Assembly: GCA_032622095.1 (NCBI GenBank)
Contig: CP136067.1
Location: 79,448,705 to 79,512,704 of the forward strand
DNA length: 64,000 nt
Source of the DNA: Siphonodentalium dalli
Taxonomy: Eukaryota; Mollusca; Scaphopoda; Gadilida; Siphonodentaliidae
Direction: 5' to 3'
Part shown: piece by piece, positions 33,370-44,802 of the stretch
Numbering within the stretch: position 1 is the first letter of the stretch
Layout: each line of letters starts with the position of its first letter
Program-made: the position numbers and the translations under genes
The notes under the pieces: generated by a model
Told to the model about the DNA's origin: nothing
Seen by the model: only the letters and a program-made list of their open reading frames with translations
Database searches by the model: none

Positions 33370-33822
33370 TTAAAGGTACTCAATCCGATTTAATTGTCAC
33401 CATATCATCAGATTCCCTACAACAACATTTTTTTGAATGGCACTTCAATTAATATCACAATCGATTAATTGCCAAAAAATAATGCTAACCACAGTCAACT
33501 GTAGTATAAAGTTGCCCAAAACGTGTTATTTATCAACATTTTGTTCAACAAAATTTGGCCGGATTGTCAAATACCCAAAGCCAGTTGATTAAATTTAGAG
33601 TTTTACATCTTCATCCGCAATTTGGTATATGAGACCGTCGACTTTACGAATATTTGTCAGGCCGCCAAAAATTACATATCACGGGAAATAATAAATTTCA
33701 AAAATTGATATCTCATCACTCTGAGCTTTGATGAGATATCAATTCCTCGACACGTATCAAATAATTTTCCCCAAAGCCAAAGAAATAGTAATTTGGGAGC
33801 GTTAATTCGAATTATGCATCGT
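33370..33822. mobile_element. Degenerate copy of the GGTACTCAATCCG MITE family
   Basis: Starts TTAAAGGTACTCAATCCGAT and contains the family interior AAATTTCAAAAATTGATATC and CCCCAAAGCCAAAGAAATAG seen at 46535-47107 and 57627-58114. Its right end is lost or altered next to the TTAA element that follows. Confidence 0.6.
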
Positions 33823-34723
33823 TTAACACGTTCACTGCCACTATGAGTTAACTCGTAGTAAACGGTTCCATGGGGACTGCTACTACGAGTTAACTCGTAG
33901 TAATGTTCATACCACATAAATAATAACACAAACCGCAAGCAATGTTGGTGTATGCGCCAATACATGCCCAACGATCCCATTGATCGATTTTATATGTATA
34001 ATTACGATGGCTTGAGATACGATTACCACAGCCCGAATAAGGGGTGGGGTCCAGTTAGAAATCTTGGTAGGATACTCCAATTCATCAGGACCTCTTCTGT
34101 ACGTCCCTGAACCATGATATACATGTGCAACTAGACAATTCCCGGACACATTGTGTATATATAAAGGAATTATCGTGCTTTATACAATTTTTGTCGATCA
34201 AATCTGGGTCAAATGAAAGATTAAACGTGTTATAAAGCTCCTACGAGATAACTCGTAGTCGGCACCTGGGATGAAACTCTCCAGTGGTCATCGCTGGTGC
34301 CAGCTACGAGTTATCTCGTAGGTAAATACATATTATGTTGTTGACGTCTTATTCGACGTAGTCTGTACCAATTATCATATATAAATTCATATACCATGTC
34401 TTACATACGATATGCTTGTACATGTATAGCATTCTTCATCATCTAAGACACTGACAACATAATTGTATTTACCTACGAGATAACTCGTAGCTGGCACCAG
34501 GGAATGTTGAAACACTAATAAATTCCATCCCAGTTGCCAACTACGAGTTATCTCGTAGTAGCCTTATAACATGTTTCAGCATCATATGACCCGATATTGG
34601 TCGAACCATTACTCATACATACGTAAAATATCATCTACGGATTCTACTATCGGCAAAACATCAAATCCCATGTTGGCATACGGGATGAAATTACCCATTG
34701 GTTTTCGGCAGTGAACGTGTTAA
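33823..34723. mobile_element. TTAA element with six CTACGAG...CTCGTAG palindromes
   Basis: Ends TTAACACGTTCACTGCC and, inverted, TTAACACGTTCACTGCC, a perfect 17-base match, of piggyBac-like form. Inside, an 18-bp palindrome-like motif recurs at 33841, 33883, 34241, 34304, 34473 and 34541; the last four alternate between CTACGAGATAACTCGTAG and its reverse complement and form two larger hairpins through GGCACC/GGTGCC. No ORF; 901 bp. Confidence 0.85.
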
Positions 34724-34929
34724 GCAGACTTTAGATAAATAGCTAATTAATAAATGTGAATTTGGCCTCCCATACTGTACTCACTGCCTCAGTATTAGTG
34801 TTCATTATTTCAATGTGCTTGAAATTCTCATTTCTTATCAAAATGGACGTATTGATCGGAATAGCACATTGAGATCATGTCCCTCAACTCAGATAAATAT
34901 TGAAAATTGGTCCAAATTATTTGCCTATA

Positions 34930-35033
34930 TGTCCTAGCTGGTTCGAACCCACGCCAATCTCGTCCATCATGTACAGACTAGTGCTATGGTGGCATCCATA
35001 TATATATATATAACCACCTCAGCTATGGGGACA
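34930..35033 (-). tRNA. tRNA-like sequence (pseudo-tRNA or tRNA-derived SINE head)
   Basis: On the minus strand it reads TGTCCCCATAGCTGAGGTGG, an A-box-like start, then an internal TA repeat, AGCACTAG, and GTGGGTTCGAACCAGC, a strong B box with T-stem, ending TAGGACA. The first five bases TGTCC pair with the last GGACA as an acceptor stem. At about 104 nt and with a TA tract in the D-loop region it is too long for a working tRNA, so a decayed tRNA gene or SINE head is more likely. Confidence 0.55.
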
Positions 35034-35226
35034 ATTGGACTCCTCGCTACTTTCCACCTATTGTACTAGTACGTCAGTAATTAGCAGTTCGATGAAAGAT
35101 ACGATTGGTACCAGATGCAGTGCACGAAGCAATTTAATCACTGACTGTACATATTCAAATTATAATATTTAATACCAGTACATGTATATAAGGCTGAACA
35201 TTCAGCAGTATAACTTATCATATATA

Positions 35227-35869
35227 ACTTCAATTGCAATTGTACAAATGTTTGTAACTTGTCACAGGCACAGCTTGCTTAAATCTCCAAATATTTGCAG
35301 TACGCTGTCCGATCGGGCGCGGACATTAATGGCTGACCCGCGTACAAGCCTCGGCGTGTGCACGTTAAAGAACGCTACTGGAGTCCCCACAGGGTTATAA
35401 AGTTACTCGGCCGTGGTAGCACCTGGACCTCCACATAATCCTCAGCACATTGAGGACGATGGAGTATCAAGTAGATCGATAGATACCATGATAAACCATA
35501 CCATGTATAAGCATATCGTATGTAAGACATGGTATTAAATGAATTTATATATGCAATACTGCAATACTATAAGAAAGGATACCCTTCTCTGCATGATCAT
35601 GCTCTCCCCCATGACGCGTTCCGCATCACGGCAGTCATCGCTTTGTTCGCGATGATAAAATGATCCGTTCCCTCACTATAATTTTTACCAATACAACACT
35701 GGCGCTATATACCAAAAAAATCAGTAAACTAAAAAAAATATGAATTGCTATAGGGCCCAATGATTTGACATCCATCTGAGACATTGTATGCAAATATTTG
35801 GAGATTTAAACAAGCTAGTGTGCCTGTGAGTCACAGTTACAAACATTTGTACAACTGCAATTGAATTTT
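35227..35869. repeat. Inverted pair enclosing a SINE-like core
   Basis: 35227-35299 (CAAATGTTTGTAACTTG...CTCCAAATATTTGCA) recurs inverted at 35790-35869. The core (about 35306-35470) is GC-richer, with GTGCACGTTAAAGAACGC and CCACAGGGTTATAAAGTTAC; a fragment like it (GAGTAACCTCATAACCCTG) also borders the element at 37096-38578. 35500-35555 is an inverted match to 34373-34430. Confidence 0.6.
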
Positions 35870-37095
35870 TACCAAATACTGGTAGAAACTTATTTCATAG
35901 ATAAAACATGGAGGTCTTTGTTTCTTAAATAACTATTTAAGTGAATGTAGTGCCTCACCATGGAGACTGTAGTGTATAATATGTGTCACACAAATCACAA
36001 CACTGGCAGGACAAAAATTAAGACTGTTCGCCTACTGACCTACTTTCGATTTTTGAAGTAAACAGAATATTTATTCTTATAGCGGAACATGTGTAACTCA
36101 CAAAAATCCAGCACTACAGAGTAACAATAATCGGACGGGATTCATACACTTGTTAAAAATATAATTTGATTAGCACCATGTCCAACATAATTTAATTTAC
36201 TTTTAACTTCAACCCGATGTTGCTTTAATAGCTCCAAACTCGAGTGTCGACAGCAGCTGCCGACAACAGGTGCCCGACAGTGTTGCGGTTTTACTTTTTA
36301 TAGCTAAATTATTAACATTATGCACTTCTAACTAATCGGAATTGGAGAGCCAACATACTTTGCTATATGAGTTTCTTGATTCGCCCATCTTGGAGAAAAT
36401 TTTGATAGTGAGGGGAGACCTTAAAACATCCGAATAACTCAGATGAATTCTCACAAGTATAAGTTTTACATATTTAATTCACAAAATGGCCTCTCCGTGC
36501 AACGCATGCGTAAACACATATCCACATTGTTGCGTCACACAAACATCAAAGAGATGCCGCCTATCGGAAATAGTAATGAAGTGCGGCATCAGGGCTTCTC
36601 ATTCGGAACAGTATCTGTGGCTATAGTCGCAGTGGGATCGAGTTTATCGACCACCCAATTTGTCCAGGATTTGTTCGCCGAATTCGTGACTTCTTCGCAC
36701 GGTAGGGATGTTTAACGTGCGCACATTGTTGCACACGGGGCATCCACATTCTCAACGACTCGGTCATTTCCTCAGCGAAGCTCCCGATCTCATGGTGTGC
36801 CCAGCCTAATGTCATGCACCCCTGTTTCCCAGCCTAATGTCATCCCTGGTCAGGTCATGACATTGCCTGATTACATGAGGGATGCGGAATTTTAAAAATA
36901 TGGCCCAGTAAGTGTGTTGTTGTTGTTTTTTGTTTGTTTTGTTTTTGTCTGAGATTCTTTTGCTTCTGGAATCGCTCACAGAGCATTGGTCATGACATCG
37001 ATGGTTGCTTCGTAATGCACGGTGATACCCATGATAGGCCTGTATCTGTAGATATTACAATGCAGGAACCAATTCTGGTTGTAGACGCACTGGTC
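35870..37095. other. Unassigned DNA with weak open frames
   Basis: A frame at 36443-36715 (90 codons, plus) has no recognised domain. The stretch 36500-36840 is GC-richer than its surroundings and may be an old repeat. Confidence 0.35.
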
Positions 37096-38578
37096 CAGGT
37101 GCTACTCAGATAGCATGACTACGTTAGGCCAACGTTGGCATAATGTCGGCACGGTTGGCATTATGTTTGGTTGTGTTGACGTTGTTGGCCCTTGGTTGGC
37201 CCAACGTATTTCTCCCAACCGTTGGAAATATAACGTTGGCCCAACATTGTGCCAACGCAAACATGCCAACGGAATTATCTGCAGTAAATTGGTTGGGTTG
37301 GCATGGTTGGCCATTGGTTGGCACAACGTATTTCTCCCAACCGTTGAAAATAAAATATAACGTTGGCCCAACATTGTGCCAACGCGAACATGCCATTATC
37401 TGCAGTAAATTGGTTGGGTTGGCGTGGTTGGCCCTAGGTTGGCCCAACGTATTCCTCCCAACCGTTGAAATTATAACGTTGGGCCAACGCCAACATGGAA
37501 ATGGAATTTACTGTACACATCTCATTGGTTGTGTTTACGTTGTTGCCCCTTGGTTGACCCAATTAAGGCATTCCTCACATGCAACAGTTGGAATTATAAC
37601 GTTGGTCCAATGTTGGGTCAACGCTTACATCTTCACGACAGTCCAATATATAGCGTACATACATGTGATATAAATCTCAACGATATGCTTTTTGTTCCGT
37701 AAACACACGTACAAACATTGCTGACACAATATATGCTACGATATGTCATAAAATACGTTGGATGGTGTTGGTTGGTTGGTATATCGTTGGCCCAACGTAA
37801 TGCCAACATATATGACGTAGAAAGCTCTGACGTCAAACTCTACGCGCGTGCACAACGGATCAGGCGTCTGCTTTTCATATTGCGCGCTTTGTTCTGGTTC
37901 TCGTTCAGTGTTGCTCTTGGTATTGAATTTAGCAAATAAAGGATTCAGTTTCTTCAATTTGGAATTCAAGGATTTGTTCGTTCTTTAGGTGCCACCATCG
38001 GTCATCGGGTCCCTATCCGAGGTAGGTTTACGTTTGTGAGAAACTACTCTTTTGTGTAAAATTAATTAATTATTTTCCCAATATTTTTCTCGGACTCATA
38101 AAGTTTTTAATATTTGCTCGGCGTGTATATAAGTTATGGCGGAGAATACTTATCAATTGACATGCATATATATATAGTAGTTTCTCACAAACTTACTTCA
38201 GAGTGTGACATGCTGGCTGACGGTGGTAACTGAATTATGAACGGATTATTGGATGTCAATAACAAAATCCTCAACGTTATGCCAACCAATTTAGTTTGAG
38301 TTCCCAAAGTTGTCCCTCCGTTGGGTCAACGTTATGCCAACCAAATGGCCAACGTTATGCCAATCATGTGGATATCAACGTTGGCCCAACGTTGGGCCAA
38401 CACTCTGCACTTTATATGTCGTCCAACGTTGGCCCAACGTATGCCCAACACGTTGGCCCAACGTTGACGCAATGAGCAAAATTACGTTGGCCCAACGTTG
38501 GTTGCCCTACGTTGGCCCAACTATTCAGATGTTGGTTGTGCCAACGTTGGCCCAACCATGTCATGCTATCTGGGTAGC
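37096..38578. mobile_element. Element built of GTTGGCCCAACGTTGG motifs
   Basis: Ends CTCAGATAGCATGAC and, inverted, CCCAGATAGCATGAC, each followed by GGCCAACGTTGGCA-like sequence. The left part has three ~121-bp tandem units from about 37192, 37313 and 37434 (GGTTGGCCCAACGTATTTCT, CCCAACCGTTG, CCAACATTGTGCCAACGC). The right part has dense self-complementary GTTGGCCCAACGTTGGCCCA. GCTA at both edges may be a target duplication. Open frames in it are a by-product of the repeat. Confidence 0.75.
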
Positions 38579-39030
38579 TATCACGACCGAGTAACCTCAT
38601 AACCCTGCATTCCCAGAACTACTGCCTGGGAATGCAGATGGAGACATAAAGTCCGATCGATACTATATAATTATGTAGGATTTGACCGGAACCCTCGACC
38701 TTGTACTGTGTACACGTGAACATCGAGTCAAATAAATAGTTTATAACGACGGCATCGAAGAGTGTAGAGACCATATAGTGATAAAGTCTAAAAGTACGTT
38801 TTGTCTAAAATTATTGTGTATCTAGGCTAATAATTGTGTATCGAGGTGTTTATGCGTTGAAAAGAAACACAGCACGTGCTGTGACACCGACGCAATTACC
38901 AGAATCGATATCTATATATAATTGGTTACTCATAACTTGCATTATGTTGAAATTTGAAAGGAGGCGCGTGACTGTGTTGCTATACAATTTTGATGTGTAA
39001 TATTTTTTGGTAATTTTTAAATTTTATTTC
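38579..39030. other. Unassigned DNA
   Basis: Short GCATTCCCAG...CTGGGAATGC hairpin near 38608-38636. Nothing else seen. Confidence 0.4.
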
Positions 39031-39039
39031 AAAACATGA

Positions 39040-39700
39040 TAAGACTCAGATTAGGTGCATGTTGGGTTATGGGAGTTTGAAGTGGTCGCTGTAAAGAGCA
39101 GATTTGAACTTCACCAGATCTGTGAGGGTACGATTAGCAGGATCAAGAGAATTCAATTCAAGAAAAGTATGTATTTGGGTCCAGTGAAAAACAGTATAAA
39201 TTTAGAACCTGTGTTTTAGCATGACAGAAGCACTGCATGCTAGGGTAACATTGTAGATGTTCCGTGTATACCGGACTGCTCTGTGTCGGACCATTTCTAT
39301 TTGGTCTCCTCTAACCGTCTCTTAGGTATACTTGTCATGGGTGCCATATGGTTGATCACTATTCCAGCTTAGGACGGATCGACATATGTTTATAAGCTAA
39401 TTCTGTTGTTTTATGGTTATTTGTCCTGATGCTTCGTCTTATTTCTGAGAATTCCATGACATATCTTTAGATATGGCTAGTCCTAGATATTTTGCCTTTT
39501 CTGTGCTATTTAGTTTCTGATGGTGGAGGTAGTAGTCATGGATTATAGGTTCTTTTTCCTGTGCATGTATATCATTTCACATTATCGGTATTGAATGCCA
39601 TTTGCCACTCATATTCCCACTTTTCTAGTTTGAGGAGGTGTTGCTGGATAGTATTGCAGTCTGAGGGTGATGGTTCCATTGACTTCGAATAGTCATAAGT
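39040..39700 (-). pseudogene. LINE reverse-transcriptase remnant (CR1/Jockey type)
   Basis: On the minus strand the text carries, in order, CNTIQQHLLKLEKWEYEWQM and AFN (RT thumb region, compare LxxLxxWExxWxMxFN), then KYLGLAISKDMSWNSQ (the YLGVxIxxDLxW motif), and further on RRLEE and AVRYTRNIYNVTLACSASVM (compare the IQRRAARFVxxxY region). These are the usual landmarks of the C-terminal RT half of CR1/Jockey-group LINEs. Several stops and frame changes interrupt it, there is no endonuclease, and it is clearly dead. Confidence 0.75.
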
Positions 39701-39719
39701 AATGGTATGCCTCACGTAC

Positions 39720-40552
39720 ATTGAACAGTTCCGCTCAGTTCTTGCTGAAACATGACTATATAGAATCTCAACGGTGATTTTTGGTGAAATTTATACCACA
39801 TTCAGTAAAATCAAATGTTTGAGGGATAGGAAAGGGGCCGTGATCCACATAATGGCATATTTCATTACTCCAATGATCAGGTAACATGAAAATTTCGAAA
39901 TGAAGTCGCAATTCTCAACCCGCTCCAAATAGCAGAAACTAATCTAGAAGACATTGATTAGTGAAAATTAGTCATATTTTCCACTTCCTGCGGCAATTTT
40001 GGTGACCAAAGGTACCATGTATGTCTTAGCTTCACAATATTATATACATTGGTGTACAATTGTCAATATGTTCTCTCTATAACTTGCATCAAACTGACTT
40101 ATAGTACATCGCCTTAAAACGGCGGTCATGTTGGACGCCATCTTGTCTCGTGTCTACACGGCCACTTTTTTCGTGTTAATATTGCTTAAAGTTGAGGGCC
40201 ATAAAAAGGAAGAAAATGAGTGGTGTGAAATTTTTTCCTGAATAACACACATTAGGGTTAATGAAAATACCTAATAAGTTAAGTAGCAGGGGATGCACGA
40301 GGGGTCATACCAGCCCATATGGACTATAGTACCGAGTTAATGTGCAAAGCATGCAACTCCTATCGTATAACACAATTTAATTCACTGCTATAAGGCGGTG
40401 CATTAGTTGGTTCCATGAAATATGCCATTCACATAATGTGAGATATAATACTAGCTATACGGTATATATAGGCAGACTAAATTGTTCCACGAAAATCATT
40501 GATTTGGGAAACTCGTGATGTATGGACCGGATTGAACACGATTCTGGTACTA
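39720..40552. other. Unassigned AT-rich DNA
   Basis: No repeat, RNA or coding feature recognised. Confidence 0.45.
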
Positions 40553-40694
40553 CAGTAATGCCCAAAGTAATTGACCACTTAACCACAGCAGGATCTTTCC
40601 GATGAATGGCAACAAGCCATATTTCCGACTAAATCCTGAAAAATTACCCATAATTCTGCTGTGGTTAAGTGGTCAATTACTTTGGGCATTACTG
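40553..40694. mobile_element. Tc1/mariner-type MITE, TA-flanked
   Basis: 142 bp with inverted ends CAGTAATGCCCAAAGTAA running about 37 bases to CCACAGCAG, flanked by TA on both sides (40551-40552 and 40695-40696). The ends are nearly identical, so the copy is young. Confidence 0.9.
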
Positions 40695-40696
40695 TA

Positions 40697-42465
40697 TGTG
40701 CATGATCAGTATATGTTGTAGCTGTCCAAATTCTTGTTGTACGTGCATTTCTCTCAATTTACAAGCATTACTGTAAAATGTCGGCGCTGTGACATAGGTG
40801 AATACCGAAAAGATAGAAAACTCTGGTAGAGATTGGCACCACACTTGACTTAACCTGAATAGTCCACGGGGTGGACCAACTTCTACCATGCAAAGTTTTC
40901 TAAAGCGGCTCACCGATATCGATGAGAGGATAGTGAGGCTGCATCATAGAGGTCGATGCAGCGAATTAACTCACGATTTCTTTTAACGGTGCATACTATA
41001 AAGAGCGTTTTCAAAACATGATTTATGCTTATTCCCATCGTTTGGGGTGTCAAATCGAATGTGACGTCGAAAAAGTGTGAGAAATAAGACATGCATGCAC
41101 ATGTAACATATTTCGGATAGGTGGCCGTTGGCAGTGATTTAAACTTCGACCCCAACCCACCCCGTGAATCAATCTGTTTCTCACTTTCAATCTGCACTCC
41201 CCTCGAAACTGAATGAATTTTTTTTTCAAAAGGTACCTGAAATATAAATCATTCCAACCAAAACATCCCAAGTGATTGCATATCATCTTTTTGTTTTAAT
41301 TAAATATGTTATTTACATATATATAGAAAGAGATGTCGTGCATGCAAACACAAGCAATACATTCTAATACATTGTATTAGTGGAATCACAGGTAGGGGAG
41401 GTCCTTGTATATACCAACCATGCAGTCTCCTGTTTGTGTCTCCTGTCTGTCCTGTATACAATGTATCGATCATAACATAATAAAACTTCGATTGTCAAAA
41501 CATGTCTGCAGTGATATGTCAGTCTAACATTTGATCTCTATAAATGCATTAATGTGTACATCTTTATAATTTAACTACATATCTATAACGTATTCAGTTG
41601 GATGCTTTGAGAACAATCAACTGCAGAGGGACAAATACGCTGAGTCGTTATTTGGTGGGATAATCTGGATTCAGATTACGGATTAGTCCCCGTACGACGT
41701 GGTTCGCTAAACGAACAGACCAGAATCAGTAAACGAACAGACCGTAATCGTAATCAATCGTTATTTCGTCTTAATCCAGATTCAGATTATGATTCAGATT
41801 ACGGACTCAAACGTTCATAATGTAAACAAACCGAGATTTCGCCACCTCGGATTTTAAAAACACAATAAAACATAAGAATCCGTCCCTTGTGTACAAATTA
41901 TTGCAGAATTAATATAAACGATCTATATCAAAGAATTTTAAATGCGGAGACAATTTGTTTTATCGAGTGTAAACGGGAAGAATATTTCTGAAATTAGCCA
42001 AATAATAATGTTATTGATAGTAACGCTGGGGGGGGGGGCACTTCGGTTGATGGCGAACTTGAAGCAAAGCATTGTCAATTTCATTGTTACTTTCATCATA
42101 TGTTCATTTCACAATTCCATCCATAAAATACCACCGCCCGAACGCATGTCGATTTCAAATTCGGCGGATACGTCACCATTAACCGAATTAACGTGAACCT
42201 GCATGGATATGTCTTCTGCTTTGTTCGTTATTATATGTTCCTTCTTATTCAAGAAATAGTAGGATTATATTATATCCATGGATTATCAGATATACGTATG
42301 TACTATCTAGTCTTATAGCAATTTCATATTTAAAATGTGCGTTGTTTCGTTCAATGCAGTCGTTTTGCACAATAGTCTCTGTATAGTGCAGAAACACAGG
42401 CATTTTTGGCCAACGTGCTGTTCAATAGTTGGAAAATAAAGCTTTGCCCATGAAGCTAATTTTGT
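40697..42465. other. Unassigned DNA, possible element end
   Basis: 41640-41830 repeats CGTTATTTNGT...AATCTGGATTC AGATTACGG in both orientations, phrases that also occur at the inner edges of the 1.2-kb inverted pair (43650 and 55120). A G11 run is at 42028-42038. No gene supported. Confidence 0.4.
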
Positions 42466-43660
42466 GGTCTTGTGATCGCACGTGAACTCATCTTCCAATC
42501 GCACAAACACAACTGTAAAGCTTATTCTAGGATCTCAGGACTATATAGTGCAAATATCAGACAATTTATTGATTAAGTACCCACACGTACACGTTCTAGG
42601 GATCGACGTGGCAAGAGGTTTCCTCAAATTTCCGACCAACTGCACCCCCCCCCCCCCATTGAACCAAACATCAATCTCACAGGTTCGCATAATTCGATTT
42701 GCACCCCCTTGGAAATATCCAACTTGACACACCCTAAGATAGGAAAATAACCAACTTTTACTGGTTGAAAAAAATCAAACAATGAGAACAATTCCAACCT
42801 ATATATGGTGTCAAATTAATGTCCAACTAATGTTGTGCCATCCATGACATTTCCAACTGCTGGAAATGTACCAAAGTTTAGTTTAGATACATTTATTTTA
42901 AAATATTTGTCAAATTTAGATAACACATGATATATAACACATACGTCTGTTTATACAGACAATGGGATTGGAGGACAAGTGCTGACTCACTTTATGGGGC
43001 GCGCCCTTTCCCATATGTTATTACACTGAAAAATAAATAATTAGTAATGGCAAAGCAACATGACTACAAAAGCAAGTTGAACATATATATCACCGGTCAA
43101 CCCCTCCCCCGAGTTAGTCATAAGTTTGTATATGTAATTATCTAAAATCGGGTTTGTTTGTTGTGTTTACTGGCTTGTACGTATCATTATTTGGAACAGT
43201 TAGTCAAAATAATCCTGATTTACCTCACGTATGAATGACTGTACAGCTAAGAAAATTGTACCAAAGTTCGGGAGTGGTCGAGACACCCTAATCGATCCCT
43301 TTCGCCACGTCCCTGTACAATTGACAAGCTTCCTGTGTTCTCCACAATGTCTTCGGAATTTGATGCAGGAGACATAGAGCTGTTAGAAATGCTTGCCCTC
43401 AACATTAAACACACTTTAACTTGAAAAAAAAGATGCGACTAAGTCGGATTGGCAGCTAATTAGGTGCCATGTATATATACATATAGAAGCAAAGCATGAC
43501 TTTCACAACACACATGAACTTTATAAATATAAGATACAAATGATACTTGTGTCAAATACATGAGCCATGACGCTGGGAGAACATTAAACATAGTATCGCA
43601 GACCACGTGGATTTCAAAATCTGACCTAGAATCGGGAATTAGCCCCGCCCCCGTAATCGG
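42466..43660 (+). repeat. 1.2-kb inverted repeat, left arm
   Basis: Near-identical to the reverse complement of 55140-56327, from GTCTTGTGATCGCACGTG at the outer end to CGATTACGGG at the inner end. A C14 run at 42644-42657 corresponds to a shorter G9 run in the other arm (56144-56152). Carries a conserved short ORF at 43347-43424. Confidence 0.92.
43347..43424 (+). CDS. Short conserved ORF in the inverted-repeat arm (25 codons)
   Basis: ATG in context CCACAATGT opens a 25-codon frame, MSSEFDAGDIELLEM and on, ending TGA. The other arm encodes the same peptide at 55455-55378 with one conservative change (Ile to Leu). It is acidic at the start and could be the first exon or remnant of a transposon protein; no domain can be claimed at this length. 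Confidence 0.3.
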   Translation: MSSEFDAGDIELLEMLALNIKHTLT

Positions 43661-43859
43661 ATTCGGATTCCGAATTATATAAACGCGGTCATAATAGTTA
43701 CATACTGCAACTATCAGACATCCAGCGATAAAAACACACCCCACGAAAACCCTAAATGTGTTGTCCTGTGAGATATCCCATCGCTATGTACAGCTCAATT
43801 TGACACGGTCAGATTAGCATTCCTACAATATCCTAAAACAATAAAGCTTCTCAAATCAA

Positions 43860-44426
43860 CGGCATAGTCAATAGAACATTCACGAACTTGGACATCGCAC
43901 TTTCCGATCGCTCTACATTAACATGGTCAGACCTATCATCGAATATACTGTAACTCTGCATGGAGCCCACATCACAAATATCAAAGCATCGTGTTAGAGA
44001 AAATACAAAGAAAAGCAACGAAACCAGTTCGTCAAATCAAAACTCTATGCTACCGAGACCGAATAATAAGACTCAATCTGATGTCTCTGAATGGACATTA
44101 CAATATTAATGACTGTGACCTATTAGAAAGAAATTCATCAGGAAGAACAAGAGGACATAATAAAATGCAGTCTATGTAAACATACACTCAGATTCATAAT
44201 GATACTATTTTTTATATGTGGGTATGTAGTTTACTCCAGACTGAATAAAATGCTACAGATGCGCACCGTTAACAAGGCCATAGTAAAATATTTCTTCACG
44301 CGGAGGGTGGTAAATAGCTGGAACTCTCTGTCAGACTTCGCCGTTGAGGCTCCAACACTCGATCAATTCAAAATAGGCATAGACTCATTCTTCTATAATA
44401 TAAAATACGAGTTCGACGACAAGTAA
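43860..44426 (+). pseudogene. LINE reverse-transcriptase C-terminal remnant (CR1-like)
   Basis: Plus-strand pieces in sequence: MVRPIIEYTVTLHGAH from 43923 (LVRPxLEYxxxVWxP motif), LEKIQRKATKPVRQIKTLCY from about 43992 (LExxQRRATK), and from 44199 a frame ending KYFFTRRVVNSWNSLSDFAV and APTLDQFKIGID, the usual C-terminal tail (FFxxRVVxxWNSLP...FKxxLD). The parts are in two frames, so it is broken by frameshifts. The 5' part of the LINE is missing. Confidence 0.8.
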
Positions 44427-44802
44427 TATGTTCAAGTGACTCACAAGTAAATATCGAATGTTGATACATATATTTGTAAACAAACATTGCAAATAATGTT
44501 AAGGGACGAAAAGTCGCAAGACTTGTTCCGTATTATGATGATGATGATAATGGTGATGATGGTGGTGGTGATGATAGAACTAACCACTATTATGACGATC
44601 GTGTCGTTATGTGTTTAAAATACGTATTAATTGACATATATAATAACGCACCCGTTCCCTCATTAAAATCAACCTCGACCATTTTAGGGGACATCCGCGA
44701 ATTCGGGGATCTCCGCAAATAGGGACTTACTGAAAATTGTCACATCGATCAGCACCTAACTAACGAACCGGTGGTTGGCTCGGCTGTCTCCGACTACACT
44801 CT

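Noticed and set aside
37102-37673. Open frames rich in W, P, T, L, A on both strands
   Set aside because: By-products of the GTTGGCCCAACG repeat, open in several frames at once.
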